Origin: Zhihengliuella flava
GTDB taxonomy: Bacteria > Actinomycetota > Actinomycetes > Actinomycetales > Micrococcaceae
Length of the DNA: 64,000 nt
Assembly: GCF_015751895.1 (NCBI RefSeq)
Contig: NZ_JADOTZ010000001.1
Location: forward strand, 1 to 64,000
Direction of reading: 5' to 3'
Shown: positions 29,303 to 37,025 of the stretch, in pieces
How positions within the stretch are numbered: position 1 is the stretch's first letter
Layout of the letters: each line of letters starts with the position of its first letter
The notes under the pieces: model-generated
Seen by the model: the letters and a program-made list of their open reading frames with translations, nothing else
Database searches by the model: none
Told to the model about the DNA's origin: nothing
Translations under genes and position numbers: made by a program

Positions 29303-29953
29303 ATGAGCACCAACAATCAGACGCCGGGAACGGGAGAATCGAAGTCGAAGGGGAAAAAGCTGCTGCTGTGGATTGGCGGTGGCATCGTCGGCCTCTTCGC
29401 GGTGATCATGATCATTGGGGCGATCGGCCTTTCGAACGAGCCGGGTGGCTTCGATGCTGCCGTCGAATCCATGCAAGCCGAAGAGTCCGCCCAAGCTGAA
29501 GAAGAAGCCGAAGCGGCCGAGGCCACACCATCCAGCGACAATGCATCCACGGAACCCACTGCCGCGCCCACAACCCCGGCCGACGAGACCGAAGGATCCG
29601 CGCCCGCTGACACAAACAGCAGCGAATCGAAGGAAGAGTTCGCCGACCGCATCTCCGAGGCATACCTAGACGGTGCAGGAGAGGCAAGCTACGCCGCCAT
29701 CCTCAACCGCGACTCCACACTCATCCTCGGCTACACCAACGGCGTCGAATCACCTAGCGCCGGGACAGTTATCCTGACCGTCCAGCTCACCGAAACGGAG
29801 GTAGTCGAAGAAGAGCTCGACAAGGCAGCCACAGCTTTCATGAACATAGCTGGCTACGCCGAGGACGACCTCGACCGCGTCGAAATCGTCACATCCGACA
29901 GCTCCGTCCGAGGCGTCGCCAACCGCCACGACAACGCCCTGCTCAACCAGTAA
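29303..29953 (+). CDS. Membrane-anchored protein of the lysogeny cassette, unknown function
   Basis: A 216-residue protein starting MSTNNQTPGTGESKSKGKKL, with GAAGGGGAAA before it. A lysine-rich start is followed by one membrane helix (LLLWIGGGIVGLFAVIMIIG, residues 20-42). Then comes an acidic Ala/Glu/Thr/Pro-rich linker (about residues 50-115), probably outside the cell, and a C-terminal domain (EEFADRISEAYLDGAGEASY to the end, about 100 residues) with alternating beta/alpha content. It is the only gene between ImmA and the integrase, on the lysogenic strand. Prophage proteins in this slot can block superinfection or change the host surface; the sequence does not decide. No lipobox is seen. 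Confidence 0.72.
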   Translation: MSTNNQTPGTGESKSKGKKLLLWIGGGIVGLFAVIMIIGAIGLSNEPGGFDAAVESMQAEESAQAEEEAEAAEATPSSDNASTEPTAAPTTPADETEGSAPADTNSSESKEEFADRISEAYLDGAGEASYAAILNRDSTLILGYTNGVESPSAGTVILTVQLTETEVVEEELDKAATAFMNIAGYAEDDLDRVEIVTSDSSVRGVANRHDNALLNQ

Positions 29954-29960
29954 CCCGAAC

Positions 29961-30076
29961 AGGGGCACAAGGGGCACAAGATTCGTTTACCGCCCTTGCG
30001 CGGGTGCGCGCGCGTATACACGCGCATGCGGGCGCACGCAAGGCAACGTAAGCAGCAACGTGACCCTATGTGCCCC
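29961..30076. repeat. Palindromic element B in front of the integrase gene
   Basis: AGGGGCACAAGGGGCACAAG (two GGGGCACA units, 29962 and 29971, 9 bp apart) is followed by a GC-rich hairpin, CCTTGCG (29994) to CGCAAGG (30037-30043) with an inner CGCG/TATA centre, and then the inverted unit TGTGCCCC at 30069-30076, with a degenerate copy (TGACCC) before it. The same parts in the same order occur in element A, 14 kb away. It is the leader region of the integrase gene; the role is unknown. Confidence 0.75.
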
Positions 30077-30123
30077 GTGAATCGACCCAACCCAGATTTC
30101 TTGGCCAACCTTGGAGGCCGACC

Positions 30124-31455
30124 ATGAGCAATCAAAAGTCCCGGCGCCCTAACGGGCTCGGCAGCGCACCGCGCCAACTCAAAGATGGCCGATGGCGTGC
30201 CGAGCTCATGGTCGGCAGCGAAGCCACCGGCGCACGTGTCCGCAAGTACGTGTACGGGCGTACCCGCCAAGAATGCGCCAACAAGCTCAAGCAGACCCTC
30301 GCTGACCAGCAAGCAGGCACGCTGACCACAGGGCGTGCACCACGTTTCATCGACTGGGTCGACTACTGGCTGAAGAACACTCCAGATTCACGGATCCGTC
30401 CTCGCACACGCCGCGAGTACGCCTCCAAGATCGACAACCACGTCCGGCACACCAGCGTCGCCCGTGTGCGCCTGGACAAGCTTGGGCCACAGCACCTGGA
30501 GAAGATCTACCAGGGCATGCGCGACAAGGGGCTTTCCGAGTCGACGGTGACCGGCTGCCACAGGATCCTCGCCCGGGCGCTCAAGGTCGCCGTCCAGCGC
30601 AAGCTCATCGGTGTGTCGCCGGCGACCCAGATGGACGCCCCACAGCAGGCCCCCTATAGGCCGCAGACCATCAGTGTCGCTGACGCGAAGCGGCTCATCG
30701 CTGCAGCCCAGGCGGACGAGGAGTATGGGGCGAGCTGGCTGGTCGCCCTCGTGGTGGGCCTCAGGCAGGGCGAACGCCTCGGCTTGGACGAGGATGACTT
30801 CGATCCAACGACTGGGCGTCTCGAGGTGAATCGGGCGCTCTTCACGATGCCGTGGCAGCACGGATGCGAGCTGGGGGAGGATGGTGGGCCTTCGTGTGGC
30901 CGGAAGAAGGGGGACCGGTGCCCTGAGCGGCGTGATGGCGGGACGTTCACGGGGCCACCGAAGTCTGAGGCCGGCCGGCGCGCCAACTTCCTACCCAGCC
31001 CCGTCGCCAAGGCGCTCTCAGCGCACATTGAACGGCAGCGGGCGGCGCGGGAGGCCGCGGGCGCGAAGTGGAAGGGATACACGGACCAGAGCGGCCGGAA
31101 GTACAACCTGATCTTCTCGCGCGCCAATGGCGCCCCGCTGAGCGGCAAACAGGACTGGGTGCTCTGGCGCGCATTCTTGGACAAGGCAGGTGTCCCCGCG
31201 GTGCGAGTGCACGACGCCAGGCACACTGCCGCGACCACGCTGCTCGCGCTCGGCGTGGACCCGCGGATCGTCATGGAAATGATGGGCTGGTCCCAGCAAG
31301 CCATGCTGCAGCGATACCAGCACGTCCTGGACGAGATGAAGCAAGACGTCGCGACACGTATTGAGGGCGCGCTTTTCGCGCCCGAGGAGCCGGCCCCGGA
31401 CCCCGAGCCTTCAGTCGTGAGTTTGGATGCATTTAGAGCAAGGAAGCAAGCATGA
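30124..31455 (+). CDS. int: Tyrosine integrase
   Basis: A 443-residue site-specific recombinase starting MSNQKSRRPNGLGSAPRQLK; a GGAGG site fixes this start over an upstream extension. The N-terminus has the arm-binding AP2-like domain (DGRWRAELMVG...RVRKYVYGRTRQ). A core-binding SAM-like domain follows (residues 75-170). The catalytic domain has R214 (GLRQGE), H363-R366 (HDARHTAA), W389 and the nucleophile Y398 (QRYQHV). A cysteine-rich insert (C248, C258, C266) is usual in actinophage integrases. It recombines the phage with the tRNA-Arg gene about 660 bp downstream. Confidence 0.93.
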   Translation: MSNQKSRRPNGLGSAPRQLKDGRWRAELMVGSEATGARVRKYVYGRTRQECANKLKQTLADQQAGTLTTGRAPRFIDWVDYWLKNTPDSRIRPRTRREYASKIDNHVRHTSVARVRLDKLGPQHLEKIYQGMRDKGLSESTVTGCHRILARALKVAVQRKLIGVSPATQMDAPQQAPYRPQTISVADAKRLIAAAQADEEYGASWLVALVVGLRQGERLGLDEDDFDPTTGRLEVNRALFTMPWQHGCELGEDGGPSCGRKKGDRCPERRDGGTFTGPPKSEAGRRANFLPSPVAKALSAHIERQRAAREAAGAKWKGYTDQSGRKYNLIFSRANGAPLSGKQDWVLWRAFLDKAGVPAVRVHDARHTAATTLLALGVDPRIVMEMMGWSQQAMLQRYQHVLDEMKQDVATRIEGALFAPEEPAPDPEPSVVSLDAFRARKQA

Positions 31456-32036
31456 TGGATGCGACCCTGTGGCAGGTGGTCGTAGCGGCTCTAGGTGTCG
31501 TGGTCTCGGTCTTGGTCGCTGCCTGGGTGGCTAGCTATCAGTATCGGACGACCGTTCTGCATCAGGTGAGGCGCGACGTAGCGGATGCGCTGCAGCAGAT
31601 TGCCGCGTTCCAGCTCACGGCATTCAAGCTGATTCATGAGCCCGACAAAAGAACTCTACAGATGACGCTGGACGAGCTCGCGGAAGTTGATTCCGACATA
31701 GTGGGACTGCTCGAGCGTCTACGGTTTGAGGCCGAAGCGGTAGGGCGGTCGCTTACCACCATCGAATTGTCTGCACCAGCAATCGTCGTTGCGCAGGCTG
31801 CTGCCATGAGGTCAACTGTCAACGTAATTGAGGGGCGCATAGCAGACTGGTTGAGGCTTTATCGTGACGGACTCTATTCATACAAGCTTGTAGAAGTCGA
31901 TGGCAGTCTGACGCGCGAAGTTTTGGAAATGGGAGACGCTCGAACCCGACTCTTTGTGTCAGCTCTCGAAGCGAAGCCGCGGGGGATCGGATGGAGTCAG
32001 AACCGTCGCCGTAAGGCGTCCTCTCCGGAACAGTAA
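31452..32036 (+). CDS. Membrane-anchored protein overlapping the integrase gene
   Basis: A 194-residue protein starting MMDATLWQVVVAALGVVVSV, with a 4-nt ATGA overlap with int, so translation is coupled. An N-terminal membrane helix (residues 5-27) is followed by a mostly helical cytosolic part: QYRTTVLHQVRRDVADALQQ, DELAEVDSDIVGLLERLRFE and MRSTVNVIEGRIADWLRLYR. No known domain is recognised. It is the last gene before the attachment site, a position typical for cargo carried by the lysogen. The base composition is lower in GC than its neighbours by eye, and more codons end in A/T. Confidence 0.7.
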   Translation: MMDATLWQVVVAALGVVVSVLVAAWVASYQYRTTVLHQVRRDVADALQQIAAFQLTAFKLIHEPDKRTLQMTLDELAEVDSDIVGLLERLRFEAEAVGRSLTTIELSAPAIVVAQAAAMRSTVNVIEGRIADWLRLYRDGLYSYKLVEVDGSLTREVLEMGDARTRLFVSALEAKPRGIGWSQNRRRKASSPEQ

Positions 32037-32069
32037 TTCCGGTCAAACTCCGGTCAGAATTGAGAAGCC

Positions 32070-32112
32070 GCCCCAGTCGGGTCCACGAATTAGTGGTCTG
32101 ACTGGGGCTTTC
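32070..32112 (+). terminator. Terminator after the integrase operon
   Basis: GCCCCAGTC pairs with GACTGGGGC (9 bp), with a loop of 21 nt, followed by TTTCTT. It ends the rightward lysogeny operon 34-72 bp after its last stop and runs up to the tRNA 3' end. Confidence 0.65.
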
Positions 32113-32115
32113 TTG

Positions 32116-32155
32116 TGCCCCCGGCGCGACTCGAACGCGCGACCGGCAGATTAGA
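32116..32155. other. Likely attR: phage attachment site in the 3' half of the tRNA-Arg gene
   Basis: The prophage ends at the 3' end of an intact tRNA gene on the minus strand, with int next to it. In such systems the crossover core lies in the anticodon or T arm to 3' end, and the phage carries a copy that restores the tRNA. The partner repeat (attL) is outside the window, so the core length cannot be measured; these limits are approximate. Confidence 0.6.
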
Positions 32156-32189
32156 AGGCTGCTGCTCTATCCAACTGAGCTACGGAGGC
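32116..32189 (-). tRNA. tRNA-Arg (anticodon TCT)
   Basis: 74 nt, read on the minus strand from GCCTCCG to CGGGGGC plus discriminator A. The acceptor stem pairs fully (one T-G pair), the D loop reads AGTTGGATAGA, and the anticodon loop CTTCTAA centres on TCT. The T arm GCGCG-TTCGAGT-CGCGC is perfect. CCA is not encoded. It is the integration target of the prophage. Confidence 0.93.
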
Positions 32190-32405
32190 CAGCGCTTGTG
32201 GCAAGCGCGAGCAACAGTCTAGCGATCCGAGCACGGCAGAAGCGAAACGTCGACTATCCGTGCACAGCTGGGTAACCCGCGGCCGTTCTCCACAGCGTGG
32301 GCCGAGCGGTCAGCGGCTCAGTCAGACATCTCGCAGACTGAGGGCACAGGCCGGCCGCGCGAGACGAGTGCGGCGGGCGCAGCATCCACCGAAAGGAAAC
32401 GCCTC
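32190..32405. other. Intergenic region between tRNA-Arg and ssb
   Basis: No gene. A perfect 7-bp hairpin, GCGCTTG-TGG-CAAGCGC (32192-32208), lies just before the tRNA 5' end. The rest must hold the tRNA promoter (leftward) and the ssb promoter (rightward), but I could not fix either with confidence. The ssb start has a GAAAGGAAA ribosome site. Confidence 0.5.
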
Positions 32406-33014
32406 ATGACTGACTACGTCACGATCCGCGGAAACCTCGGCGCCTCGCCGCGATACGTGAGCTCCGGCAGCGTCGCTGTGGTCCGGTTCAACGTTGGATC
32501 TACCGAGCGTCGCTTTAACCGCCAGTCCAATGAGTGGGAGGACGGGCATACGAATTGGCACCGTGTCGTCGTCTTTCGCGAGCAGGCTCACAACGTGATG
32601 GTGTCATTGCACAAGGGCATGTCCGTGGTGATCCATGGTCGGATTCGCAATCGCCGCTACAACGCCGGAAGCGAGGAGGCCCCTGAATGGAGGTACACGT
32701 CTGAAATCGAGGCTGACCACGTTGGAGTGGATCTCGTCCGCGGCCACGTGAAGTTCTTTCCTTTCACGGCCCATTCTCCGGCCGTCGACGGCGACGACGA
32801 CGCACCGGGGGGAGAGGGCACTGTGGCGCCGGGCGGGCTCGAGGAAGTGGGTATCGCGGGGGAGGGGAACAGTGCCGAATCGCCAGCAGACGCAGCCACC
32901 GCAGCGGCAGACTGGGGGACCGCGTTCCACGGAGAGGACGCAGCGGTCAGCAGTCCGCTAGCGGCGTCACGTTCCGCGGAGGCGGAACAGGACGACGCCC
33001 CGCGCGCAGCGTGA
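32406..33014 (+). CDS. ssb: Single-stranded DNA-binding protein (paralogue)
   Basis: A 202-residue protein starting MTDYVTIRGNLGASPRYVSS. The OB-fold pattern is clear over residues 1-120: GNLGASPRYV, VVRFNVGSTERRFNRQSNEW, TNWHRVVVFREQAHNVMVSL, HKGMSVVIHGRIRNRRY. The rest is an acidic, Gly/Ala-rich tail. The C-terminal DDD(I)PF tip used by canonical SSB to recruit partners is missing; the protein ends DDAPRAA. It is thus likely a second SSB of the chromosome, such as those linked to competence or recombination, rather than the essential rpsF-ssb one. It is host DNA, to the right of the attachment site. Confidence 0.85.
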   Translation: MTDYVTIRGNLGASPRYVSSGSVAVVRFNVGSTERRFNRQSNEWEDGHTNWHRVVVFREQAHNVMVSLHKGMSVVIHGRIRNRRYNAGSEEAPEWRYTSEIEADHVGVDLVRGHVKFFPFTAHSPAVDGDDDAPGGEGTVAPGGLEEVGIAGEGNSAESPADAATAAADWGTAFHGEDAAVSSPLAASRSAEAEQDDAPRAA

Positions 33015-33084
33015 AGCACGGCCACGACCGACTCGGTGCGCGGGCATTGTGAACTCTGCTCGCGCACCGACTAGCCTTAGACGC

Positions 33085-34767
33085 ATGGCGGAATTCATTT
33101 ACACCATGTCCAAGGCCCGAAAGGCCGTTGGCGACAAAGTCATTCTTGACGACGTCAGTATGTCCTTCTTCCCCGGAGCCAAGATTGGCGTCGTGGGACC
33201 AAACGGCGCTGGAAAGTCAACGATCCTGAAGATCATGGCTGGCCTGGACACGCCGTCCAATGGCGAAGCGCGGCTGTCACCCGGCTATTCGGTGGGGATT
33301 CTCCTGCAGGAACCGCCGCTGAACGAGGAGAAGACAGTTCTGGGCAACGTCCAGGAGGGCGTCGGCGAGATCTATGAGAAGATCCAGCGCTACAACAAGA
33401 TCTCCGAGGAGATGGCCGACCCTGACGCGGACTTTGATGCGCTGATGGAAGAAATGGGCAAGCTGCAGGAAGAGATCGACGCGGCGGACGCGTGGGATCT
33501 CGATAACCAGCTGGAGCAGGCGATGGACGCCCTGCGTTGCCCCCCGGGTGACGCGGAGGTGACCCACCTCTCGGGCGGTGAGCGGCGTCGTGTGGCGCTC
33601 TGCAAGCTGCTGCTGTCCAAGCCGGATCTGTTGCTGCTCGACGAGCCGACCAACCACCTTGATGCCGAGTCGGTCCTGTGGCTCGAGCAGCACCTCGCCT
33701 CGTACCCGGGTGCCGTGCTGGCTGTGACTCACGATCGGTACTTCCTCGATCACGTGGCCGAGTGGATCTGCGAGGTCGACCGAGGCCGACTGCATCCATA
33801 CGAGGGCAACTACTCCACCTACTTGGAGAAGAAGAAAGAACGCATGGCCGTCCAAGGCAAGAAGGACGCCAAACTGGCCAAGCGGTTGGCCGAGGAACTC
33901 GAGTGGGTTCGTTCTAACTCCAAGGGGCGCCAGACGAAGTCCAAGGCCCGCCTGAACCGGTATGAGGAGATGGCAGCCGAGGCGGAGCGCACCCGGAAGC
34001 TGGACTTCGAAGAGATCCAGATCCCGCCGGGTCCGCGGCTCGGCAACATTGTTATCGAGGCTGACGAGATTAAGAAGGGCTTCGGCGACCGCGTGCTCAT
34101 CGAAGACCTGTCCTTCACTCTGCCGCGCAACGGAATCGTCGGTGTCATCGGGCCCAACGGCGTTGGTAAATCAACGCTCTTTAAGACCATCGTGGGGATG
34201 GAAGATCTCGACGGGGGAGATCTGAAGGTTGGCGACACCGTCAAGATCTCCTACGTTGACCAGAACCGCACGGGCATTGATCCCGACAAGTCCCTCTGGG
34301 AGGTCGTGTCCGACGGCCTCGACTACATCAAGGTGGGCAACGTTGAAATGCCGTCTCGGGCCTACGTTTCGGCCTTTGGTTTCAAGGGCCCTGATCAGCA
34401 GAAGCGTGCGGGGATCCTCTCCGGAGGCGAGCGCAACCGCCTCAACCTGGCCTTGACGCTCAAGCAGGGCGGAAACCTCCTGCTTCTCGATGAGCCGACG
34501 AACGACCTCGACGTCGAGACCTTGGGCTCGCTCGAGAATGCGCTGCTCGACTTCCCGGGTTGCGCGGTCGTGGTGTCACACGACCGGTGGTTCCTTGACC
34601 GCGTCGCAACGCACATCTTGGCCTACGAGGGCACGGAAGAAAACCCGGCCAACTGGTACTGGTTCGAGGGCAACTTCGAGTCATACGAACAGAACAAGGT
34701 CGAGCGGCTTGGCCCGGAGGCGGCGAAGCCGCATCGCGTCACGCACCGCCGTCTGACGCGCGACTAA
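33085..34767 (+). CDS. ettA: Energy-dependent translational throttle protein EttA (ABC-F)
   Basis: A 560-residue ABC-F ATPase beginning MAEFIYTMSKARKAVGDKVI, the conserved EttA start; the upstream in-frame ATG is rejected for that reason. Two nucleotide-binding domains are present: Walker A GPNGAGKST (near residue 39) and GPNGVGKST (near 357), signatures LSGGERRRVALCK and LSGGERNRLNLAL, and Walker B LLLLDEPTN twice. The first domain contains the arm insert, and the linker between domains holds the basic P-site tRNA interaction motif. It binds the ribosomal E site and couples translation to energy state. A bidirectional terminator follows. Confidence 0.95.
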   Translation: MAEFIYTMSKARKAVGDKVILDDVSMSFFPGAKIGVVGPNGAGKSTILKIMAGLDTPSNGEARLSPGYSVGILLQEPPLNEEKTVLGNVQEGVGEIYEKIQRYNKISEEMADPDADFDALMEEMGKLQEEIDAADAWDLDNQLEQAMDALRCPPGDAEVTHLSGGERRRVALCKLLLSKPDLLLLDEPTNHLDAESVLWLEQHLASYPGAVLAVTHDRYFLDHVAEWICEVDRGRLHPYEGNYSTYLEKKKERMAVQGKKDAKLAKRLAEELEWVRSNSKGRQTKSKARLNRYEEMAAEAERTRKLDFEEIQIPPGPRLGNIVIEADEIKKGFGDRVLIEDLSFTLPRNGIVGVIGPNGVGKSTLFKTIVGMEDLDGGDLKVGDTVKISYVDQNRTGIDPDKSLWEVVSDGLDYIKVGNVEMPSRAYVSAFGFKGPDQQKRAGILSGGERNRLNLALTLKQGGNLLLLDEPTNDLDVETLGSLENALLDFPGCAVVVSHDRWFLDRVATHILAYEGTEENPANWYWFEGNFESYEQNKVERLGPEAAKPHRVTHRRLTRD

Positions 34768-34790
34768 GCGCACAGACCGAACCTGCCTCC

Positions 34791-34826
34791 AGGGGTGGCC
34801 TCACCGTCCGCGGTGGGGCCACCCCT
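34791..34826. terminator. Bidirectional terminator between ettA and tesB
   Basis: AGGGGTGGCC...CACCG pairs with CGGTG...GGCCACCCCT over about 15 bp with a 4-nt loop (TCCG) and one unpaired position. It sits between convergent genes, 23 bp after ettA and 37 bp after the tesB-like stop. Confidence 0.75.
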
Positions 34827-34862
34827 GAGCATTGTCCCGAGGTCGCTGGTGGAGCGCCGGGG

Positions 34863-35744
34863 TTAGATCTCGGGCAGACGCAGCATGCCTTCCTGCGCCA
34901 CGGAAGCGACCAGAATCCCGTCGCGGGCAAAGATCTTCCCGACCCCCAAGCCACGGGCACCAGAGGCGCTCGGGCTTTCTTGCACGTAGAGAAGCCAATC
35001 GTCGGTCCGGACGTCACGATGCCACCACATCGCGTGATCCAAGCTGGCCACGCTCATCCCGCGCCTCGTCCAGGCCACCCCGTGCCGCCGCAGCACTGGC
35101 TCAAGAATGGTGTAATCCGACGCATAGGCCAGCGCAGCCCGGTGGGTGGCTTGATCCTGAGGCATCTCACCGAACGTTTTGAACCAGACGGCATTGCTCG
35201 GCGTGCGTTCACTCGCGTCAGGGGCCCGCAAGTACAGCGGCGCCGTGACATGGCGGACGTCAAAGGGGCGATTGAACGCCCAATCTTGAGCGGCCGGATG
35301 CTCGACCTTTCCGAGCAGGTCAGCCGTCGTCGGCAAGGATTCCGGCTCGGGTACGTCGTCGAGGGCAATCTCGGCTTGGTGTTCCAGACCTTGCGAGGGC
35401 ACTTGAAATGAAGCAACCATCGACAGGATGGGCACTCCGTTTTGGTACGCGTGAACTCGACGCGCTGAGAAAGAGCGGCCGTCCCGCAGGCGTTGGACCC
35501 CGAACGTAATGGGTTGATGCGCATCGCCCGGCCGCAAGAAGTACGCGTGCATCGAGTGAATTCCGCGATCCGGCTCGACAGTCCGTGAGGCCCCGACGAC
35601 GGCTTGGGCGAGTACTTGACCGCCAAAAACCCGTGCGTGCGGTGACTCCGGGGTCGCGCCGAGGAAAATGTCCTCGTCGGTCCGTGCGCCCTCGCCTTCG
35701 AGATCCAGGAGTCGAAGCAGGCCATCGGAGTCTGAGATTCGCAC
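34863..35744 (-). CDS. tesB: Acyl-CoA thioesterase II (TesB-like)
   Basis: A 293-residue protein with two hotdog halves. The GTG at 35744 (VRISDSDGLLRLLD) is chosen because GAGGAGAA precedes it; an ATG ten codons upstream lacks a ribosome site. Family motifs: RVFGGQVLAQAVVGASRTV, IHSMHAYFLRPGDAHQPI, FSARRVHAYQNGVPILSM in the first half; then the second half has ASDYTILEPVLRRHGVAWT, MSVASLDHAMWWHRDVRTDD with the catalytic Asp, and ARGLGVGKIFARDGILVASV. It cleaves acyl-CoA to fatty acid and CoA. Confidence 0.92.
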   Translation of the reverse strand: MRISDSDGLLRLLDLEGEGARTDEDIFLGATPESPHARVFGGQVLAQAVVGASRTVEPDRGIHSMHAYFLRPGDAHQPITFGVQRLRDGRSFSARRVHAYQNGVPILSMVASFQVPSQGLEHQAEIALDDVPEPESLPTTADLLGKVEHPAAQDWAFNRPFDVRHVTAPLYLRAPDASERTPSNAVWFKTFGEMPQDQATHRAALAYASDYTILEPVLRRHGVAWTRRGMSVASLDHAMWWHRDVRTDDWLLYVQESPSASGARGLGVGKIFARDGILVASVAQEGMLRLPEI

Positions 35745-35907
35745 GTCAATTCTCCTCGTTGGTTGCGGCGCCATCGCCGAGGCGCCGGGACAGTCTCTTG
35801 TCTGAGATTAGTCCCGGACGGGTACGTGCTCAAACGTTCACCCAGAACAATGGTGCGTTGCCCCGGTGACGCCCGGCGTCGGTGACGAACCGTGGCACGA
35901 TGGATGC

Positions 35908-36576
35908 ATGAGCGATGCCGAGAACTTCACCCTGACATTGGCTGATGCCGACACGATGGCCGACCTGCGCACGTTTCTCGCCCGGGCGCGCAGCATTCTT
36001 GACGGAGACATTGCCCTCGTGGCTCGGGGAGCGGCGATCGCGGTGTATGTCCCCGTTCTTCAACCGCAGGGTCTGGGCGAGGGAACACCGACCGTGCTGG
36101 GGATGCGTGCCTTTGGCCTCGGCCAGTCAGCCGAGCTGACGGGCGTGTTTGGACTCGGCGCTCTCACGGATCGGCTCGCGCGAATGAATCCGGTGGATAC
36201 TGCCCTCCAGCTACCGCCAGCCGAGTCGCGTGCGGCCTGGGCGGGGGTTCTCCCGCCGGTCGCCGGCTGGGAACCCGTGGGCGAGTACGACGGCGCCACC
36301 CTCGTGGCCATCGCTGATGCGGGGACGCGCGCGGTCGTCGAGGCCCTGCCGCCGAACGCTGGCCAGCCAGTCTTAGCGACGGTCCGATCGCGAATCTGGG
36401 CGGAACCGCTGGCGGACGGGCCCGCTCCGGACGTTCCACAAGCCGTGGCGTTTGGCGCCCAAGCGCTGGGATTCTTACCGGACTCCGGCAGTGTGCGAGT
36501 GCTCGGCAACGGAACCTGGCGGCGCTTCTCGACCCCCGCCGGCCATATCGTGACTCGTCCTGGAGCTCGGCTCTAG
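35908..36576 (+). CDS. Conserved actinobacterial protein of unknown function
   Basis: A 222-residue protein from MSDAENFTLTLADADTMADL. It is Ala/Pro/Gly-rich and mixed alpha/beta with LRTFLARARSILDGDIALVA, GAAIAVYVPVLQPQGLGEGT and TVLGMRAFGLGQ; LPPAESRAAWAGVLPPVAGW is in the middle. Proteins of this pattern occur in the Micrococcaceae next to tesB-like and globin genes, without a known function. There is no signal peptide and no cofactor motif. It is transcribed divergently from the tesB-like gene with a 163-bp gap. Confidence 0.68.
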   Translation: MSDAENFTLTLADADTMADLRTFLARARSILDGDIALVARGAAIAVYVPVLQPQGLGEGTPTVLGMRAFGLGQSAELTGVFGLGALTDRLARMNPVDTALQLPPAESRAAWAGVLPPVAGWEPVGEYDGATLVAIADAGTRAVVEALPPNAGQPVLATVRSRIWAEPLADGPAPDVPQAVAFGAQALGFLPDSGSVRVLGNGTWRRFSTPAGHIVTRPGARL

Positions 36577-36608
36577 CCGGCAGCGAGCTGGGGGCGGAGC
36601 CCCGTCGG

Positions 36609-37025
36609 TTAGAGCAACCTCAGGCCGGCGGAGTGGGGCTGGTCCGGCGTGTTGACTAACGAGTGCGCTGCCCGCTCCAGATAGTCCCACAGCACCTCGT
36701 GTTGCAGCGGGGGCAAGTCGAGCGAGTCGACAGCCACCTTCATGTGCTTGAGCCACGTGTCTCGGGCGTGGGAGTTGATGCGATACGGCATGTGTCGCAT
36801 GCGCAGACGCGGGTGACCGCGCTGTTCGGAATACGTGGTGGGACCACCCCAATACTGCTCAAGAAACATCATCAAGCGCTCGGTTGCCGGTCCGAGATCT
36901 TGCTCCGGGTACATGGCGCGGAACTCGTCGTCGGCAGCGACCTGCTCGTAGAACTTCTCCGCGAGCTTGCGGAAGGTCTCGTGCCCACCGACCTGCTCGT
37001 AAAACGTCTTCTGATCATCACTCAT
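36609..37025 (-). CDS. glbO: Group II truncated haemoglobin
   Basis: A 138-residue protein starting [20 protein letters not shown]. It follows the trHbO layout: helix A/B with [23 protein letters not shown], the helix E part [20 protein letters not shown], the proximal His in RMRHMPYRI, and the conserved G8 Trp in RDTWLKHM. It binds haem and oxygen/NO and is linked to protection from nitrosative or oxidative stress in actinobacteria. The gene overlaps the OsmC-like gene by 8 nt, so both are likely made together. Confidence 0.93.
   Translation of the reverse strand: MSDDQKTFYEQVGGHETFRKLAEKFYEQVAADDEFRAMYPEQDLGPATERLMMFLEQYWGGPTTYSEQRGHPRLRMRHMPYRINSHARDTWLKHMKVAVDSLDLPPLQHEVLWDYLERAAHSLVNTPDQPHSAGLRLL

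Larger units (their letters stand above)
1..32150. mobile_element. Prophage (siphovirus-type), right-hand part; left end outside window
   Basis: A continuous block of phage genes runs from the left edge to a tRNA-Arg gene. It has tyrosine integrase, repressor, Cro-like and ImmA-like genes at the right, then replication genes, then terminase, portal, capsid and tail genes in the usual late order. Almost all genes are on the minus strand; the lysogeny cassette is on the plus strand. The integrase end abuts the 3' end of the tRNA, as expected for tRNA-targeted integration, and the tRNA stays intact. No broken structural gene is visible, so the prophage may be inducible. The left attachment site, the lysis genes and the minor tail genes are not in the window. 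The right boundary is placed within the tRNA by inference. Confidence 0.95.

Noticed and set aside
32070-32155. Exact att core from a direct repeat
   Set aside because: The partner site is outside the window, so no repeat can be compared; only the tRNA 3' half is given as the likely location.
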